Assembly: GCF_000024005.1 (NCBI RefSeq)
Contig: NC_013132.1
Span: 3,838,001 to 3,902,000, forward strand
Direction: 5' to 3'
Length of the DNA: 64,000 nt
Source: Chitinophaga pinensis DSM 2588
GTDB lineage: Bacteria; Bacteroidota; Bacteroidia; Chitinophagales; Chitinophagaceae
The first letter of the stretch is position 1. The number at the start of each line of letters is the position of its first letter. Below, piece after piece: positions 36,752 to 45,623 of this stretch. A program made the translations under genes and the position numbers. The notes under the pieces were generated by a model that saw only the letters and a list, made by a program, of their open reading frames with translations, was not told the origin of the DNA and did no database searches.

Positions 36752-37705
36752 ATGCGTCTTAGTCGAAATGTCTTCTACGGAAAACGCAAATACCTGGCAG
36801 GATTGATATTATTCCTGTTTATCTCTGTCGTCTGCCTGGCTTTTGGTATGGAGGACAGGGACGGCTTTGATATTGCCAGGAGAGAGGTGTTACTTCGCAG
36901 GATCGGACATGAACTGCTTTTACAGTCGGGCGACAGCACGTCAAGGGTGCTCCCGGTAAAAAAGATCGGGGAAAATGAATACCAAATCAGGTTTGAGAAG
37001 GAGCTTACTTTTAAAACGGATTCCCTGGTGAATACTACCCAGCATTTGTTGGCCCAGGACAGGCTCGCCGGTGATTATGTCGTTAACGTTCTGAACTGTA
37101 GTGACGCCAGTGTCGCTTATGGGTATGCTATATCCCAAAATAGAAAAGATGATATCGTAGCCTGTAGAGGAAGAAAGCAGCCCACCGCCTGTTACATGAT
37201 CAACATTCAATTCAAACCCCGGAACGTCAATACAGCAAAAAGAGGGTATCTTTTAGGGAGCCTGCCCTTTTTAGCATTTTTGTTTTTTATGTTGTTTACA
37301 TCCGTTAAACCGCGAACTGCTATATCTGAAGTATTGCCTGCAACTTTACCTGAAGCCCTGCCGGAGACTTTGCCGGAGGTTTTACCAGAAAATAATCAGC
37401 ATACGGGTATGATTGCTTTGGGTGCAGTGTTGTTTGAGGCGAAGCATCGTCGACTGATAATAAATGGAACTACGATAGACTTAACCAGCACTGAAACCCG
37501 TGTATTCTCGATTTTCGCTTTGTCGCCTAACGAGACAATAGAGAGGAGCCGGCTGCAAAAAGAGATATGGGAAGATGAAGGTGTAATTGTGGGACGTAGC
37601 CTGGATATGTTTATATCAAAACTTAGAAAAAAGCTGGAACTTGACCCGAACGTCAATATTGTAGTGATACGTGGAAAAGGGTATAGGCTTGAAATTAGTG
37701 TATAA
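36752..37705 (+). CDS. Membrane-anchored winged-helix transcriptional regulator
   Basis: 317 residues: a first span (about 14-32), a periplasmic domain (about 33-165, with Cys at about 118 and two more near 140-148), a second span (about 168-187), a Pro/Glu linker with LPExx repeats (about 193-214), and a C-terminal OmpR-type winged helix (about 220-315; LTSTETRVFSIFALSPNETIERSRLQKEIW and VRGKGYRL-like end). It has the parts of ToxR-like regulators in reverse order, with DNA binding at the C-terminus and sensing in the periplasm. It diverges from the propeller gene and likely senses an envelope signal. Confidence 0.85.
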   Translation: MRLSRNVFYGKRKYLAGLILFLFISVVCLAFGMEDRDGFDIARREVLLRRIGHELLLQSGDSTSRVLPVKKIGENEYQIRFEKELTFKTDSLVNTTQHLLAQDRLAGDYVVNVLNCSDASVAYGYAISQNRKDDIVACRGRKQPTACYMINIQFKPRNVNTAKRGYLLGSLPFLAFLFFMLFTSVKPRTAISEVLPATLPEALPETLPEVLPENNQHTGMIALGAVLFEAKHRRLIINGTTIDLTSTETRVFSIFALSPNETIERSRLQKEIWEDEGVIVGRSLDMFISKLRKKLELDPNVNIVVIRGKGYRLEISV

Positions 37706-37875
37706 AACATCTGCTTTCCAAAACGTGTCAGCTTCTCATACCTGGGAATAGCTTAAATAGAATATTCAACTCATTGATTATGTCGTCTATTTAGTTCGTA
37801 GCAGCTCAACAGGCACTGGATTATTCGAAGTATTCTTACGATCCAGAGTTGAAGATTTCCGTGCCCGCCTGAAAG

Positions 37876-37909
37876 GACATTTGTTAATAAAAGCACTGTG
37901 ACAAATGTC
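37876..37909. repeat. 9-bp inverted repeat
   Basis: GACATTTGT (37876-37884) pairs with ACAAATGTC (37901-37909) across 16 bases. It might be a hairpin within a transcript ending at the downstream terminator, or a protein-binding site. Confidence 0.5.
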
Positions 37910-38141
37910 AATAAAATCATATCAAATTAACATATCGCCTTTTTTTAAGATGGCTAATTTCTGCCTAATCAGAATGTCTTTGTGTACAGTGTAACTTTTC
38001 TACCGCCTTCTTACTTTTCATAAAAACTATCTTGAACGCAGAAATCAACAGGGTAGCCTAATTTGTTTGCATATTGTCTATGCATGGAAATCACGCACAA
38101 TAAATCAATGGAAATCCCTTCTTGATAGATCTGAATTTATC

Positions 38142-38190
38142 AAAAAGAAAAACCCTTCAAATCCAAGGACCTGAAGGGCTTTTTCTTTTT
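38142..38190. terminator. Strong bidirectional terminator without an obvious gene
   Basis: AAAAAGAAAAACCCTTCA (38142-38159, 18 bases) pairs with TGAAGGG-C-TTTTTCTTTTT (38172-38190) with one bulged C. The loop is 12 nt and the 3' arm is T-rich. The nearest + strand gene ends 437 bp upstream. Confidence 0.75.
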
Positions 38191-38343
38191 AGTCGGGACG
38201 ACTGAACGAATAACAGTGCATCCAACTTTTTATAAATCAACAACTTATAGTTTGAATTTTTCCGGCGGGTAACCAATGAGGTGTTGAGCCGGTAAATAAA
38301 GACCTTTTTACACTGCAAATATACAAAATGTTCCTGAGTGTCA

Positions 38344-38517
38344 ATTGAGTGTCGTGCATTGGGGCATAAACGAATAAAACCGGCAGGCTTTTAGGGCCTG
38401 ACAGTGCGGTTATCGAAGGAAAAGCGTTTGAAGCGGGTTTTCACAACTGGAACGAAACCTACTTGCCAATAGCGGATTTCAAACGATTGAGTGTCGTTCT
38501 GGGGTGTCATGAACGTT
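38344..38517 (+). repeat. Imperfect direct repeat ATTGAGTGTCGT...TGGGG
   Basis: ATTGAGTGTCGT occurs exactly at 38344-38355 and 38486-38497, each followed by a short gap, TGGGG and then a similar AACG tail. A third GAGTGTC lies at 38336. Role unknown. Confidence 0.45.
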
Positions 38518-38635
38518 GACGTTAAACAGCGCATAGCGCTAAACAATCTTAAGCCTATACCAGTTTGTTCTTTTAAGTGATAACAAGAAGCCCTATATTA
38601 CCAACTAATTCCCCAAAAGCATACAATAGGACACT

Positions 38636-39448
38636 ATGCGACTTGCCTATGTAAACAACAAACTCACCCCGGCCGCTCCGAAGTTAAAAGGTACCTGTCC
38701 GGGCTGTACGCAGCCGGTAACCGCCAAATGCGGCACAAAAAGAATACACCACTGGGCGCATCAAACCACTGAAATGTGCGATCGCTGGTGGGAGCCTGAA
38801 ACCGCTTGGCACCGGGCATGGAAAAATAATTTCCCTTTAGCATGGCAGGAAGTGTTTCTGCCCGACGAACGGACCGACGAAAAACACATTGCCGATCTAT
38901 GTACCAGTCATGGCCTTACCATAGAGTTTCAGCACTCAGCTATTGATCCGGAAGAACGAGCCAGCCGTGAAGCGTTTTATCACAACCTGATCTGGGTAGT
39001 GGATGGCACAAGGCTAAAGGGCGATTTTCCCCGTTTCCTTGGGATAAGAAAGGATCTTCAGGTGGTAGCACAGCGGACATTCCGCGTTAACCGCCCTGAT
39101 GAATACTTCCCATCAGCATGGGTGGGAAGCTCCGTTCCCGTCTTTTTCGATTTTTGGGGAGATGGATCGATGGAGGATAACCAGGATGTTAGAAATAGCA
39201 TTTATTGCTTATTCCCTACCCGGATAGGAACAGCGGCGATACTTGTTGAATGGCATCGCTCAGCGTTCATAGAAGCGGCCAAAAACGGTAAATTGCTGTC
39301 GTGGGTTACCACGTCTATACACAACATAAAAACGGCAAGTGAAGAAGAGCAACTCCAAAGAGCTAAACTGCAACAGCAACAGGAGAGGATCAACTATGAA
39401 AGATTTTCCAGAATGGGACGATATCCGCAACGGCGGCGGCGTTTCTAA
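38636..39448 (+). CDS. Competence protein CoiA-like nuclease
   Basis: 270 residues. A short Cys-rich start (C21-P-G-C24, later C32 and HHWAH) is followed by a WxxE-like stretch and then ADLCTSHGLTIEFQHS. The D87, E97 and Q99 there fit the DxE/QxK-type active site of CoiA and other restriction-endonuclease-fold nucleases. RE.FYHNLIWVVDG follows, also typical. The C-terminus is charged and Gln-rich (about 235-270), ending in basic QRRRRF. CoiA proteins act on incoming DNA in competence; many homologues are uncharacterised. It stands alone after the gene-poor region. Confidence 0.8.
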   Translation: MRLAYVNNKLTPAAPKLKGTCPGCTQPVTAKCGTKRIHHWAHQTTEMCDRWWEPETAWHRAWKNNFPLAWQEVFLPDERTDEKHIADLCTSHGLTIEFQHSAIDPEERASREAFYHNLIWVVDGTRLKGDFPRFLGIRKDLQVVAQRTFRVNRPDEYFPSAWVGSSVPVFFDFWGDGSMEDNQDVRNSIYCLFPTRIGTAAILVEWHRSAFIEAAKNGKLLSWVTTSIHNIKTASEEEQLQRAKLQQQQERINYERFSRMGRYPQRRRRF

Positions 39449-39511
39449 GATGTAACGATGATATATCAGCGTTACTTGTACGCGTAGCTTTTGAACGCCG
39501 ATAGGCAATTA

Positions 39512-40588
39512 TTACAATGGCCGTTTACCACCTGCAGCATCCACCACAAAAATACCATTTGCTTCTATCAACAGCCCCTCATGTTTTCCTTCATGATGAT
39601 TAACGTCCACGCCGATCACCTTACCATCATAAAGCGAACTAATGGAATCCATCACCGTATGACCGACAACGATCCGTTTGCAATTAAACCACTGCAACGT
39701 GCTATCTACCAGCGCCATTGGCTGCTTAGGCTCCATAAAATAGCCCCGGTACCAGAAAGGTGAGCGGTTATCGAATAAAAATTGCGAGCTATCGGGAATA
39801 TCCCTGCGGCTCAGGCCATAATACCGCTTGCATTGATTATTGATATCGGTAACCGTCATGCCTGTGCTAAGCAGCTTAGGCGATACTCCGGCATGTAGTA
39901 CCAGCAGATCGCCGATCTTTTCCACCACATTTTTCGTCCGTAGCCATCTGCCCAGGATACTGCTTTCATCAAAAACAGCCCGTATGGAGCGGCCCATCAG
40001 CCAGGCGTGCTTAAAATACCGGGCGTCGGTATACCGGTAATCACCTGATAGCTGCATAATATCATGATTTCCCAGGATAACATGCACCTGGCCGCCAGCG
40101 GCCATAGCCTTCTCCTCTAACGAATAAAGCAGCCATAGCCAAGGCAGCACCTCGCTGCCTCTATCAAATAGATCTCCGGCAATAACCAGGTGGCCATTGC
40201 CGAAGATCCAGTTATACTGTTCATCCATCACGCCAGCCGCCATCAGCAGCCTTTTTGCCGGTAAAAATTCTCCTTCGATATCCGAAACAATAAAAAGCCT
40301 GCTGGGTGCCGCATAGATATCGGAAGGCACTGCATTCCTGGCCCGAAGCTTCACCTGGAATCCTGCATTCCGGTCTACAGGAACCATTACCTCCAGCGCC
40401 TGATCAACAGCACTCAAGCGGGGTGCCATCTTCCGGTCGGCTAAAGACTGATCGCCCTGCTGCATAATGGTGAATACTTGCAGGCTATCGCCTTTTTCGA
40501 ATACATAGGGGCCGTCAACAGGCTGTTGGGGCATGGCGAATAAGGGAATCAGTATTATCAATAGGAAAGGTATGGTCTTCATAGCCAT
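39512..40588 (-). CDS. Calcineurin-like metallophosphoesterase, secreted
   Basis: 358 residues with an N-terminal hydrophobic signal (about 5-19). The two-metal site is present: SDIEGE (D103, E105 in place of the usual His), GDLFDRG (D139, D142), GNHDI (N174, H175, D176) and GHT near residue 315. This matches the Shewanella-like PPP-family phosphatases of Bacteroidota. The H-to-E change in the first motif may alter metal choice. It follows the SusD gene by 30 bp on the same strand, so it may join that operon and act on imported phosphate esters. Start may also be ATG at 40582. Confidence 0.87.
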   Translation of the reverse strand: MAMKTIPFLLIILIPLFAMPQQPVDGPYVFEKGDSLQVFTIMQQGDQSLADRKMAPRLSAVDQALEVMVPVDRNAGFQVKLRARNAVPSDIYAAPSRLFIVSDIEGEFLPAKRLLMAAGVMDEQYNWIFGNGHLVIAGDLFDRGSEVLPWLWLLYSLEEKAMAAGGQVHVILGNHDIMQLSGDYRYTDARYFKHAWLMGRSIRAVFDESSILGRWLRTKNVVEKIGDLLVLHAGVSPKLLSTGMTVTDINNQCKRYYGLSRRDIPDSSQFLFDNRSPFWYRGYFMEPKQPMALVDSTLQWFNCKRIVVGHTVMDSISSLYDGKVIGVDVNHHEGKHEGLLIEANGIFVVDAAGGKRPL

Positions 40589-40618
40589 GGGGACGGTTAT
40601 TTTGAGGGTTGAAGAAGG

Positions 40619-42067
40619 TTAATTGTAGCCGTCGTTCTGTTTCAGGTCATTAACTAGCACATCAACTGTTGGAATAGGCGCAACTGCCTTCAGACTAGGG
40701 TAGGGAAGGGTTAAAGCGTCTGGCGAATTTGCATCACTGCGATTGACTCCTTGTTTGTTACGTAGTAGATCATACATGCGGAACCCTTCAAATGCCAGCT
40801 CTTTACGTCTCTCTTTCGCTATTGTATCGAGTAGAGCTGGACCAGTGGCAACAGTTTCAAAGCCAGTACCATAAGCGCGTATTCGAATAGCATTGACATA
40901 CCAACGAGCGCTATCTTCATTGTTTAACTTGGCGTAACATTCTGCAGCAGTTAGATACATTTCAGATGAGCGTAAAAGTGTTTGATAGTGAGACCTGGCA
41001 GTTTGGGTAAATCCACTTATTACATTTGCCGGATATTTGCTTATTCTGAAAGTAGTTCCACTAGCAGTAACCCATGCTTTTCTTGCATCCGTCGGGATTT
41101 CATTTAACAAGGTTGCTATATCAGTTGTGGCGATGAAAGAAAGACTAGTGGTCGAAAAATAGTAACCAGCGTAACTGGTGGTAACGCTTCCATTAAGGCT
41201 CCTTTGCATAGGTAATAGCTGGAACAATGCTTCTGTCTCTGTGTTTGTAAACAGCTTTGACGGATAGTTTGCAATCATTATTGGAACGTTGTTGTTTACA
41301 TCGACAGCTAATGCCTTCGCAGTTTGGTAGTCGCCTTTAAATAAATAGATTCTGGCAAGCAGGGCCTTTGCAGCCGTTCTATTCATGTAAATTTTATTAG
41401 ACAACTGATTACTCAATAATGGTATAGCTGCGTTTAAATCAGCTATAAGACGTAGATATACATCCTGTACTGTTTCTCTGCCGCTAACGCCTTCCGTGAT
41501 GTCCTCTGCGATTACATAAGGGATTCCAGGATGTGAAGCATTGGCCGTAAAACTGTAAGGTTGTGAGAACATATTTACAAGCTGAAAGTATACCAACGCC
41601 CGTAAAGCCAGGGCCTGGCCTTTTATATCGTCGGCTTTAGTAGGATTTTCATTACGAAATTGATCAATGTACTTTAGAACATATGCCAATTGCCGTGTTA
41701 TACGATATGCTGTACGCCAGGTAGTATTCAAATTGAAGGATGTGCCGGTAGTAAGATCTGATGGCACTTGTGCCCATGAATAGTGCGCAGTAAGAAATGT
41801 TCCGCCAATCACTGGTTTTACATTGTCGGCTACTACATCAGGGTAAATAATAGTATTTGTTCCGTTGTAAAATGGCTCAGCCAGAATGACGTATGATCCG
41901 TTAAGCATTTGTTCGCAACTGGAAAGGCTGGTGAAAAATTCATCCGTTACAGCCTGGTTTGTAGTAGGCGGATTCAAGAAATCTTTTTTGCATGCACTAG
42001 CAACAAACAATAGCATTGCAAATATCATTACGAGAAAAGAAAAGCGTCTATTTAAATATTTTGACAT
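40619..42067 (-). CDS. SusD/RagB-family lipoprotein
   Basis: About 482 residues from the ATG at 42067 (MSKYLNRRFSFLVM), which lies 10 bp after the SusC stop. The longer frame starting at 42091 would overlap SusC. The lipobox is near VASAC, then KKDFLNPPTT. SusD marks include IKGQALALRALVYFQLVNMFSQPY and a C-terminal KERRKELAFEGFRMYDLLR block. It partners the SusC encoded upstream. No polysaccharidase is nearby. The following phosphoesterase is the only enzyme in the operon. Confidence 0.95.
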   Translation of the reverse strand: MSKYLNRRFSFLVMIFAMLLFVASACKKDFLNPPTTNQAVTDEFFTSLSSCEQMLNGSYVILAEPFYNGTNTIIYPDVVADNVKPVIGGTFLTAHYSWAQVPSDLTTGTSFNLNTTWRTAYRITRQLAYVLKYIDQFRNENPTKADDIKGQALALRALVYFQLVNMFSQPYSFTANASHPGIPYVIAEDITEGVSGRETVQDVYLRLIADLNAAIPLLSNQLSNKIYMNRTAAKALLARIYLFKGDYQTAKALAVDVNNNVPIMIANYPSKLFTNTETEALFQLLPMQRSLNGSVTTSYAGYYFSTTSLSFIATTDIATLLNEIPTDARKAWVTASGTTFRISKYPANVISGFTQTARSHYQTLLRSSEMYLTAAECYAKLNNEDSARWYVNAIRIRAYGTGFETVATGPALLDTIAKERRKELAFEGFRMYDLLRNKQGVNRSDANSPDALTLPYPSLKAVAPIPTVDVLVNDLKQNDGYN

Positions 42068-42077
42068 AATAAGAAGT

Positions 42078-45000
42078 TTAAAATTTAGCATCTAAACCAA
42101 TGGAAAAAGATCTTGATTGAGGATAGGGAGTTTGAGCGTATCCTACGCCTACATTTTCAGGATCAAATCCATTGAACTTCGTAATTAGAAAGAGATTGTT
42201 CCCTTGCAAATAGACGCGAAGATTACTGAGCTTTATCTTATGCAGTGTATGAGCAGGGAGTTGGTATCCTAATGAAATATTTTTAAGCCTTATGTAGTCA
42301 CCGTCTGACAGAAAACGTGTTGACGCATTTGAGCTTCCTCCATCGGTGTTGTTTAATATTCTTCTTGGATTTGGTGATTTATCTCCCGGTTTCTGCCATC
42401 TATCTAATGCCTCCCGTATTTGATTGGAATAAGCATTGCTCGCAGTTCCTCCGTCATTAAGTAATGAGCTTTTAGCAAAATCATAAATCTGGTATCCATA
42501 TTGGTAATAGAATAAAAATGATAAATCCCAGTTTTTATAATTGAAGTTGTTTGTTACTCCTCCGAAACCGTCTGGCTGGGGTTTGCCTACAATTTGCTTA
42601 TTTGCAATTGCATACGTCTTTGTGATTTTGCCTTCTAAATCATACCACTGTGGCTTTCCGTCAGTGGGATCTACACCTGCCCATTTAACTAAATAGTATG
42701 AATTAAAATTCTCTCCTTCTTTATCCGCGACGAACTGTGTAACTGATAAAGGAGAACTGGCTTTTATGAGTTTGTTTTTATTAGTGCTCCAGTTGGCCTG
42801 AAGGTTCCAATTAAAGTTTGGCGATTTGACTAAGTTCGCTTGTAGAGCTATTTCCCAACCTTTATTCTCCATTTCACCAATATTTTGCATAACAGATGTA
42901 GCACCGGATGTACCTGGTAGCATAAAGCTATACAGCAAATCAGAAATGCGCCTGTAATACCAATCCACTGTTCCCGATAAAGCTTTCCCGAATAGCGTGA
43001 ATTCAAGACCAATGTCATGATTAAAAGTCTTTTCCCATTCTACTTCGGGATTTCCTGGGGTAATTGTCGCAGCGGCAGTGTTATTATATAAAGCGCTTGG
43101 ACTTACCAAGTCGTATCTAACGGTTGAACTGAGGGATGCAGAGTTGCCTGAAGTACCAACGCTTCCTCTTAGCTTTAGAAAGTTTACCCAATCAGTTTTG
43201 AGGAATTTCTCTTCTGAAAGTACCCAGCCCATTCCAATTGACCAATAATTGCCATACTGATTTTTAGTTCCAAACTTAGATGAACCGTCACGGCGAAAAC
43301 TGGTCGAAAAGTAATACTTAGCCATGTAGTTATAATTTCCCTGAGCGAAATAAGACAAAAGAGTCGATTTGCTCTCACTTCCATTTAAATCAGAGATAGT
43401 AGATGCAGCCGAAAGGTCGGTTAAATATGGTACAGAAAGGCCTTGTTTTGAACCATTGAAGAATGCGCTTTTCTCAATTTGAGCTTCTTGTCCAAACAGT
43501 AATTCTACTGTATTTGAATTGTTAAAGGTATTACTATATTGAAAAGTATTTGTGTTAATAATCCTGGAGGAAAAGGGATCAGATTGGTTAATCAGGCCAA
43601 CACCTGGTGGATTGAAGCTAACGGATAATCTAGGATCAATCTTTTCTTTGACCTGTGCAAACAATATGTCAGCCCCTAAAAGTGTTCGTATTGTAACATT
43701 TCTTGTAATATTTGCCTGCGCATAAAAATTTGCTAATCCTCTGTAAGACTGGGTTCTGTTAATATTATAATCTAATTCGGCGACCGGATTGTTGTACGTG
43801 AGACCACTACTTACGAAGGGATATAGGTTATATTGATTGTTTTGTAGTCTAACCGGATTTAAGGGTGATATAGTGTAGGCGAAACCATTTCCTGAATTTG
43901 ACTGCTCTTCCGATCCGCTTTTAAGATAGTTCTGACTTGTATAAGTTATCGTAGAATTAAGCCCAAAGTTTAACCATTTGACAGGTTGGTTAGCAAAATT
44001 ATAACGAACCGCAATTCTGTCAAAGCCTGTGTGTTTAACTGTGCCCTTTTGGGTAGTATGACCCAAACTGAAATAATATTGATTCTTCTCGCCACCGCCG
44101 GAGTTAGATATTTCGTTGGTTACAGTAATTGCACTTTTCCTATAAATAGCATCAAACCAGTCAGGTTGACTATAAAATACTTTATCACCTGATTCGTTTA
44201 CATACGTAGGAAATTTGGTTTTTAAGTCTGCTTCAATAGCAGCATCAGTCCATTGGGATGGATTAGAAGCAACGTAAGCTTCTTTTAATAAGGCTAAATA
44301 TTCATCTTGATTCAACATCTTATCTGAATAGGTGAGTGGGTTGGCAATATCAGTTTGATGATGTAAAGCGAACGAAGATTTGCCAATTTTCCCTTTCTTG
44401 GTTGATATTAAGACCACGCCGTTACTGGCTTTGGATCCATATAGGGCTATGGCGGCGGCATCTTTCAGAATGGATATAGCTTCAATATCATCTGGATTGA
44501 ACTGTGCAAGCGGATTAGTATAGGATGCCTGATTCGATCCGGTTTGATATTGGACAGTATTAACTGAAGATGTTGGTACTCCATCAATTACTATAAGTGG
44601 TTGTCTAACAATTCCTCCCATTAATCTCAGGTCGGCACCAGTGCCAACGCCTCGTAACACAAAATTACTTGTTCCGCCTCCTGGTGCTCCGCTTCCAGCA
44701 GTTATTAGTAAGCCTGGAACCTGCCCCTGAAGACTACGATCAATTGATCTGTTAGGCAGGTTAGCTATGGTTTCACCCTTTACAACAGTAACAGCACTTG
44801 TATTACCTCTTTTTGTGGTAGTACCATATGCAACTACAACCGTTTCTTCAAGTGAATTATCTGCAGGGTGCATAACTATTGTCAAATCCGATGTATTTAA
44901 TATAACAATCTCCTGCGAAATGTATCCTGTATAAGAAATTGTTAACTTAGAATTGGGAGCTACATTGTTTAAAGAAAACCTACCCATATTGTCAGATGCA

Positions 45001-45437
45001 GTGCCGTTTCCAGTACCTTTTATCATTACTGTTGCACCAGCTAAGTTTTTTCCGTCAGGAGACTGAACTATGCCTGATATATTAAAGCCTGCATCTGTCC
45101 TATTGGCTTGACTATTGTTTTTTTGAACAGAGGATTTAATAGATATAAACTTTTCCTCTCTTACCCAAACAATATTTTTCCCTTTTAATACTTGTTGTAG
45201 CACATCGTCGATGGTACTATTTGTTATTTCTAAACTAACCTTTTCGCGATCATTTAATACCTGGTTATTATAGGTGATTTGAATGCCTGACTGGTCATAG
45301 ATAATGTCAAAAACTTTTCTTAGAGTGTGCGTTCCTGAAATTGTTATTCGCTCCTGTCTGGTTTTCTTTTGTCCCCAACCTGACATATAGAAAAACAGGA
45401 ATAAGCCGAACACCATTAGTAGTGCTTTCTGAAACAT
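42078..45437 (-). CDS. SusC/RagA-family TonB-linked transporter with STN domain
   Basis: 1119 residues. Signal about 1-22, STN domain about 28-100 (FDIIYDQSGIQITYNNQVL), carboxypeptidase-regulatory-like domain (about 120-195), plug with VVAYGTTTKRGNTSAV and NGVVLISTKKG, and a barrel ending SFSIGLDAKF with terminal Phe. No sigma/FecR pair lies directly upstream, unlike the first SusC. The STN domain may use one of the two pairs at 54-58.7 kb. Codon use is AT-rich (many ATA, AAA, TTA) compared with the first SusC, suggesting separate origin. Substrate unknown. Confidence 0.95.
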   Translation of the reverse strand: MFQKALLMVFGLFLFFYMSGWGQKKTRQERITISGTHTLRKVFDIIYDQSGIQITYNNQVLNDREKVSLEITNSTIDDVLQQVLKGKNIVWVREEKFISIKSSVQKNNSQANRTDAGFNISGIVQSPDGKNLAGATVMIKGTGNGTASDNMGRFSLNNVAPNSKLTISYTGYISQEIVILNTSDLTIVMHPADNSLEETVVVAYGTTTKRGNTSAVTVVKGETIANLPNRSIDRSLQGQVPGLLITAGSGAPGGGTSNFVLRGVGTGADLRLMGGIVRQPLIVIDGVPTSSVNTVQYQTGSNQASYTNPLAQFNPDDIEAISILKDAAAIALYGSKASNGVVLISTKKGKIGKSSFALHHQTDIANPLTYSDKMLNQDEYLALLKEAYVASNPSQWTDAAIEADLKTKFPTYVNESGDKVFYSQPDWFDAIYRKSAITVTNEISNSGGGEKNQYYFSLGHTTQKGTVKHTGFDRIAVRYNFANQPVKWLNFGLNSTITYTSQNYLKSGSEEQSNSGNGFAYTISPLNPVRLQNNQYNLYPFVSSGLTYNNPVAELDYNINRTQSYRGLANFYAQANITRNVTIRTLLGADILFAQVKEKIDPRLSVSFNPPGVGLINQSDPFSSRIINTNTFQYSNTFNNSNTVELLFGQEAQIEKSAFFNGSKQGLSVPYLTDLSAASTISDLNGSESKSTLLSYFAQGNYNYMAKYYFSTSFRRDGSSKFGTKNQYGNYWSIGMGWVLSEEKFLKTDWVNFLKLRGSVGTSGNSASLSSTVRYDLVSPSALYNNTAAATITPGNPEVEWEKTFNHDIGLEFTLFGKALSGTVDWYYRRISDLLYSFMLPGTSGATSVMQNIGEMENKGWEIALQANLVKSPNFNWNLQANWSTNKNKLIKASSPLSVTQFVADKEGENFNSYYLVKWAGVDPTDGKPQWYDLEGKITKTYAIANKQIVGKPQPDGFGGVTNNFNYKNWDLSFLFYYQYGYQIYDFAKSSLLNDGGTASNAYSNQIREALDRWQKPGDKSPNPRRILNNTDGGSSNASTRFLSDGDYIRLKNISLGYQLPAHTLHKIKLSNLRVYLQGNNLFLITKFNGFDPENVGVGYAQTPYPQSRSFSIGLDAKF

Positions 45438-45518
45438 GAGTGGTTGTTTAAGTTTTTAATTTATTTCTATCCTTTGGACTTAGGTTATAGATAGAAGACG
45501 ATAGGGTAGATGTAAATA

Positions 45519-45586
45519 GTGACAAGTTTTTGATGAAATTATTCGGTTGGTACACTTGAGGGAATATTTAAGTTATCCCTTGTCAC
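45519..45586. promoter_or_regulatory. Inverted repeat between divergent SusC and thioredoxin genes
   Basis: GTGACAAG (45519-45526) and CTTGTCAC (45579-45586) form a widely spaced inverted repeat. A smaller AGGGA/TCCCT pair lies inside it. Located in the shared promoter region, it may be an operator. Evidence is symmetry only. Confidence 0.35.
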
Positions 45587-45623
45587 CATTTTCTCATTTA
45601 TGCCGTCTTATTGTTAAACTAAC

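Larger units (their letters stand above)
37706..38635. other. Long gene-poor region with hairpins and short repeats
   Basis: 930 bp with no credible protein gene on either strand. It holds an inverted repeat (37876-37909), a strong terminator (38142-38190) with no gene ending before it, and a 12-bp direct repeat at 38344 and 38486. It could hide a small RNA or be the edge of an acquired block. Confidence 0.5.

Noticed and set aside
39491..39763. 90-codon + strand ORF over the phosphoesterase end
   Set aside because: Antisense to a well-supported gene, with no family features.
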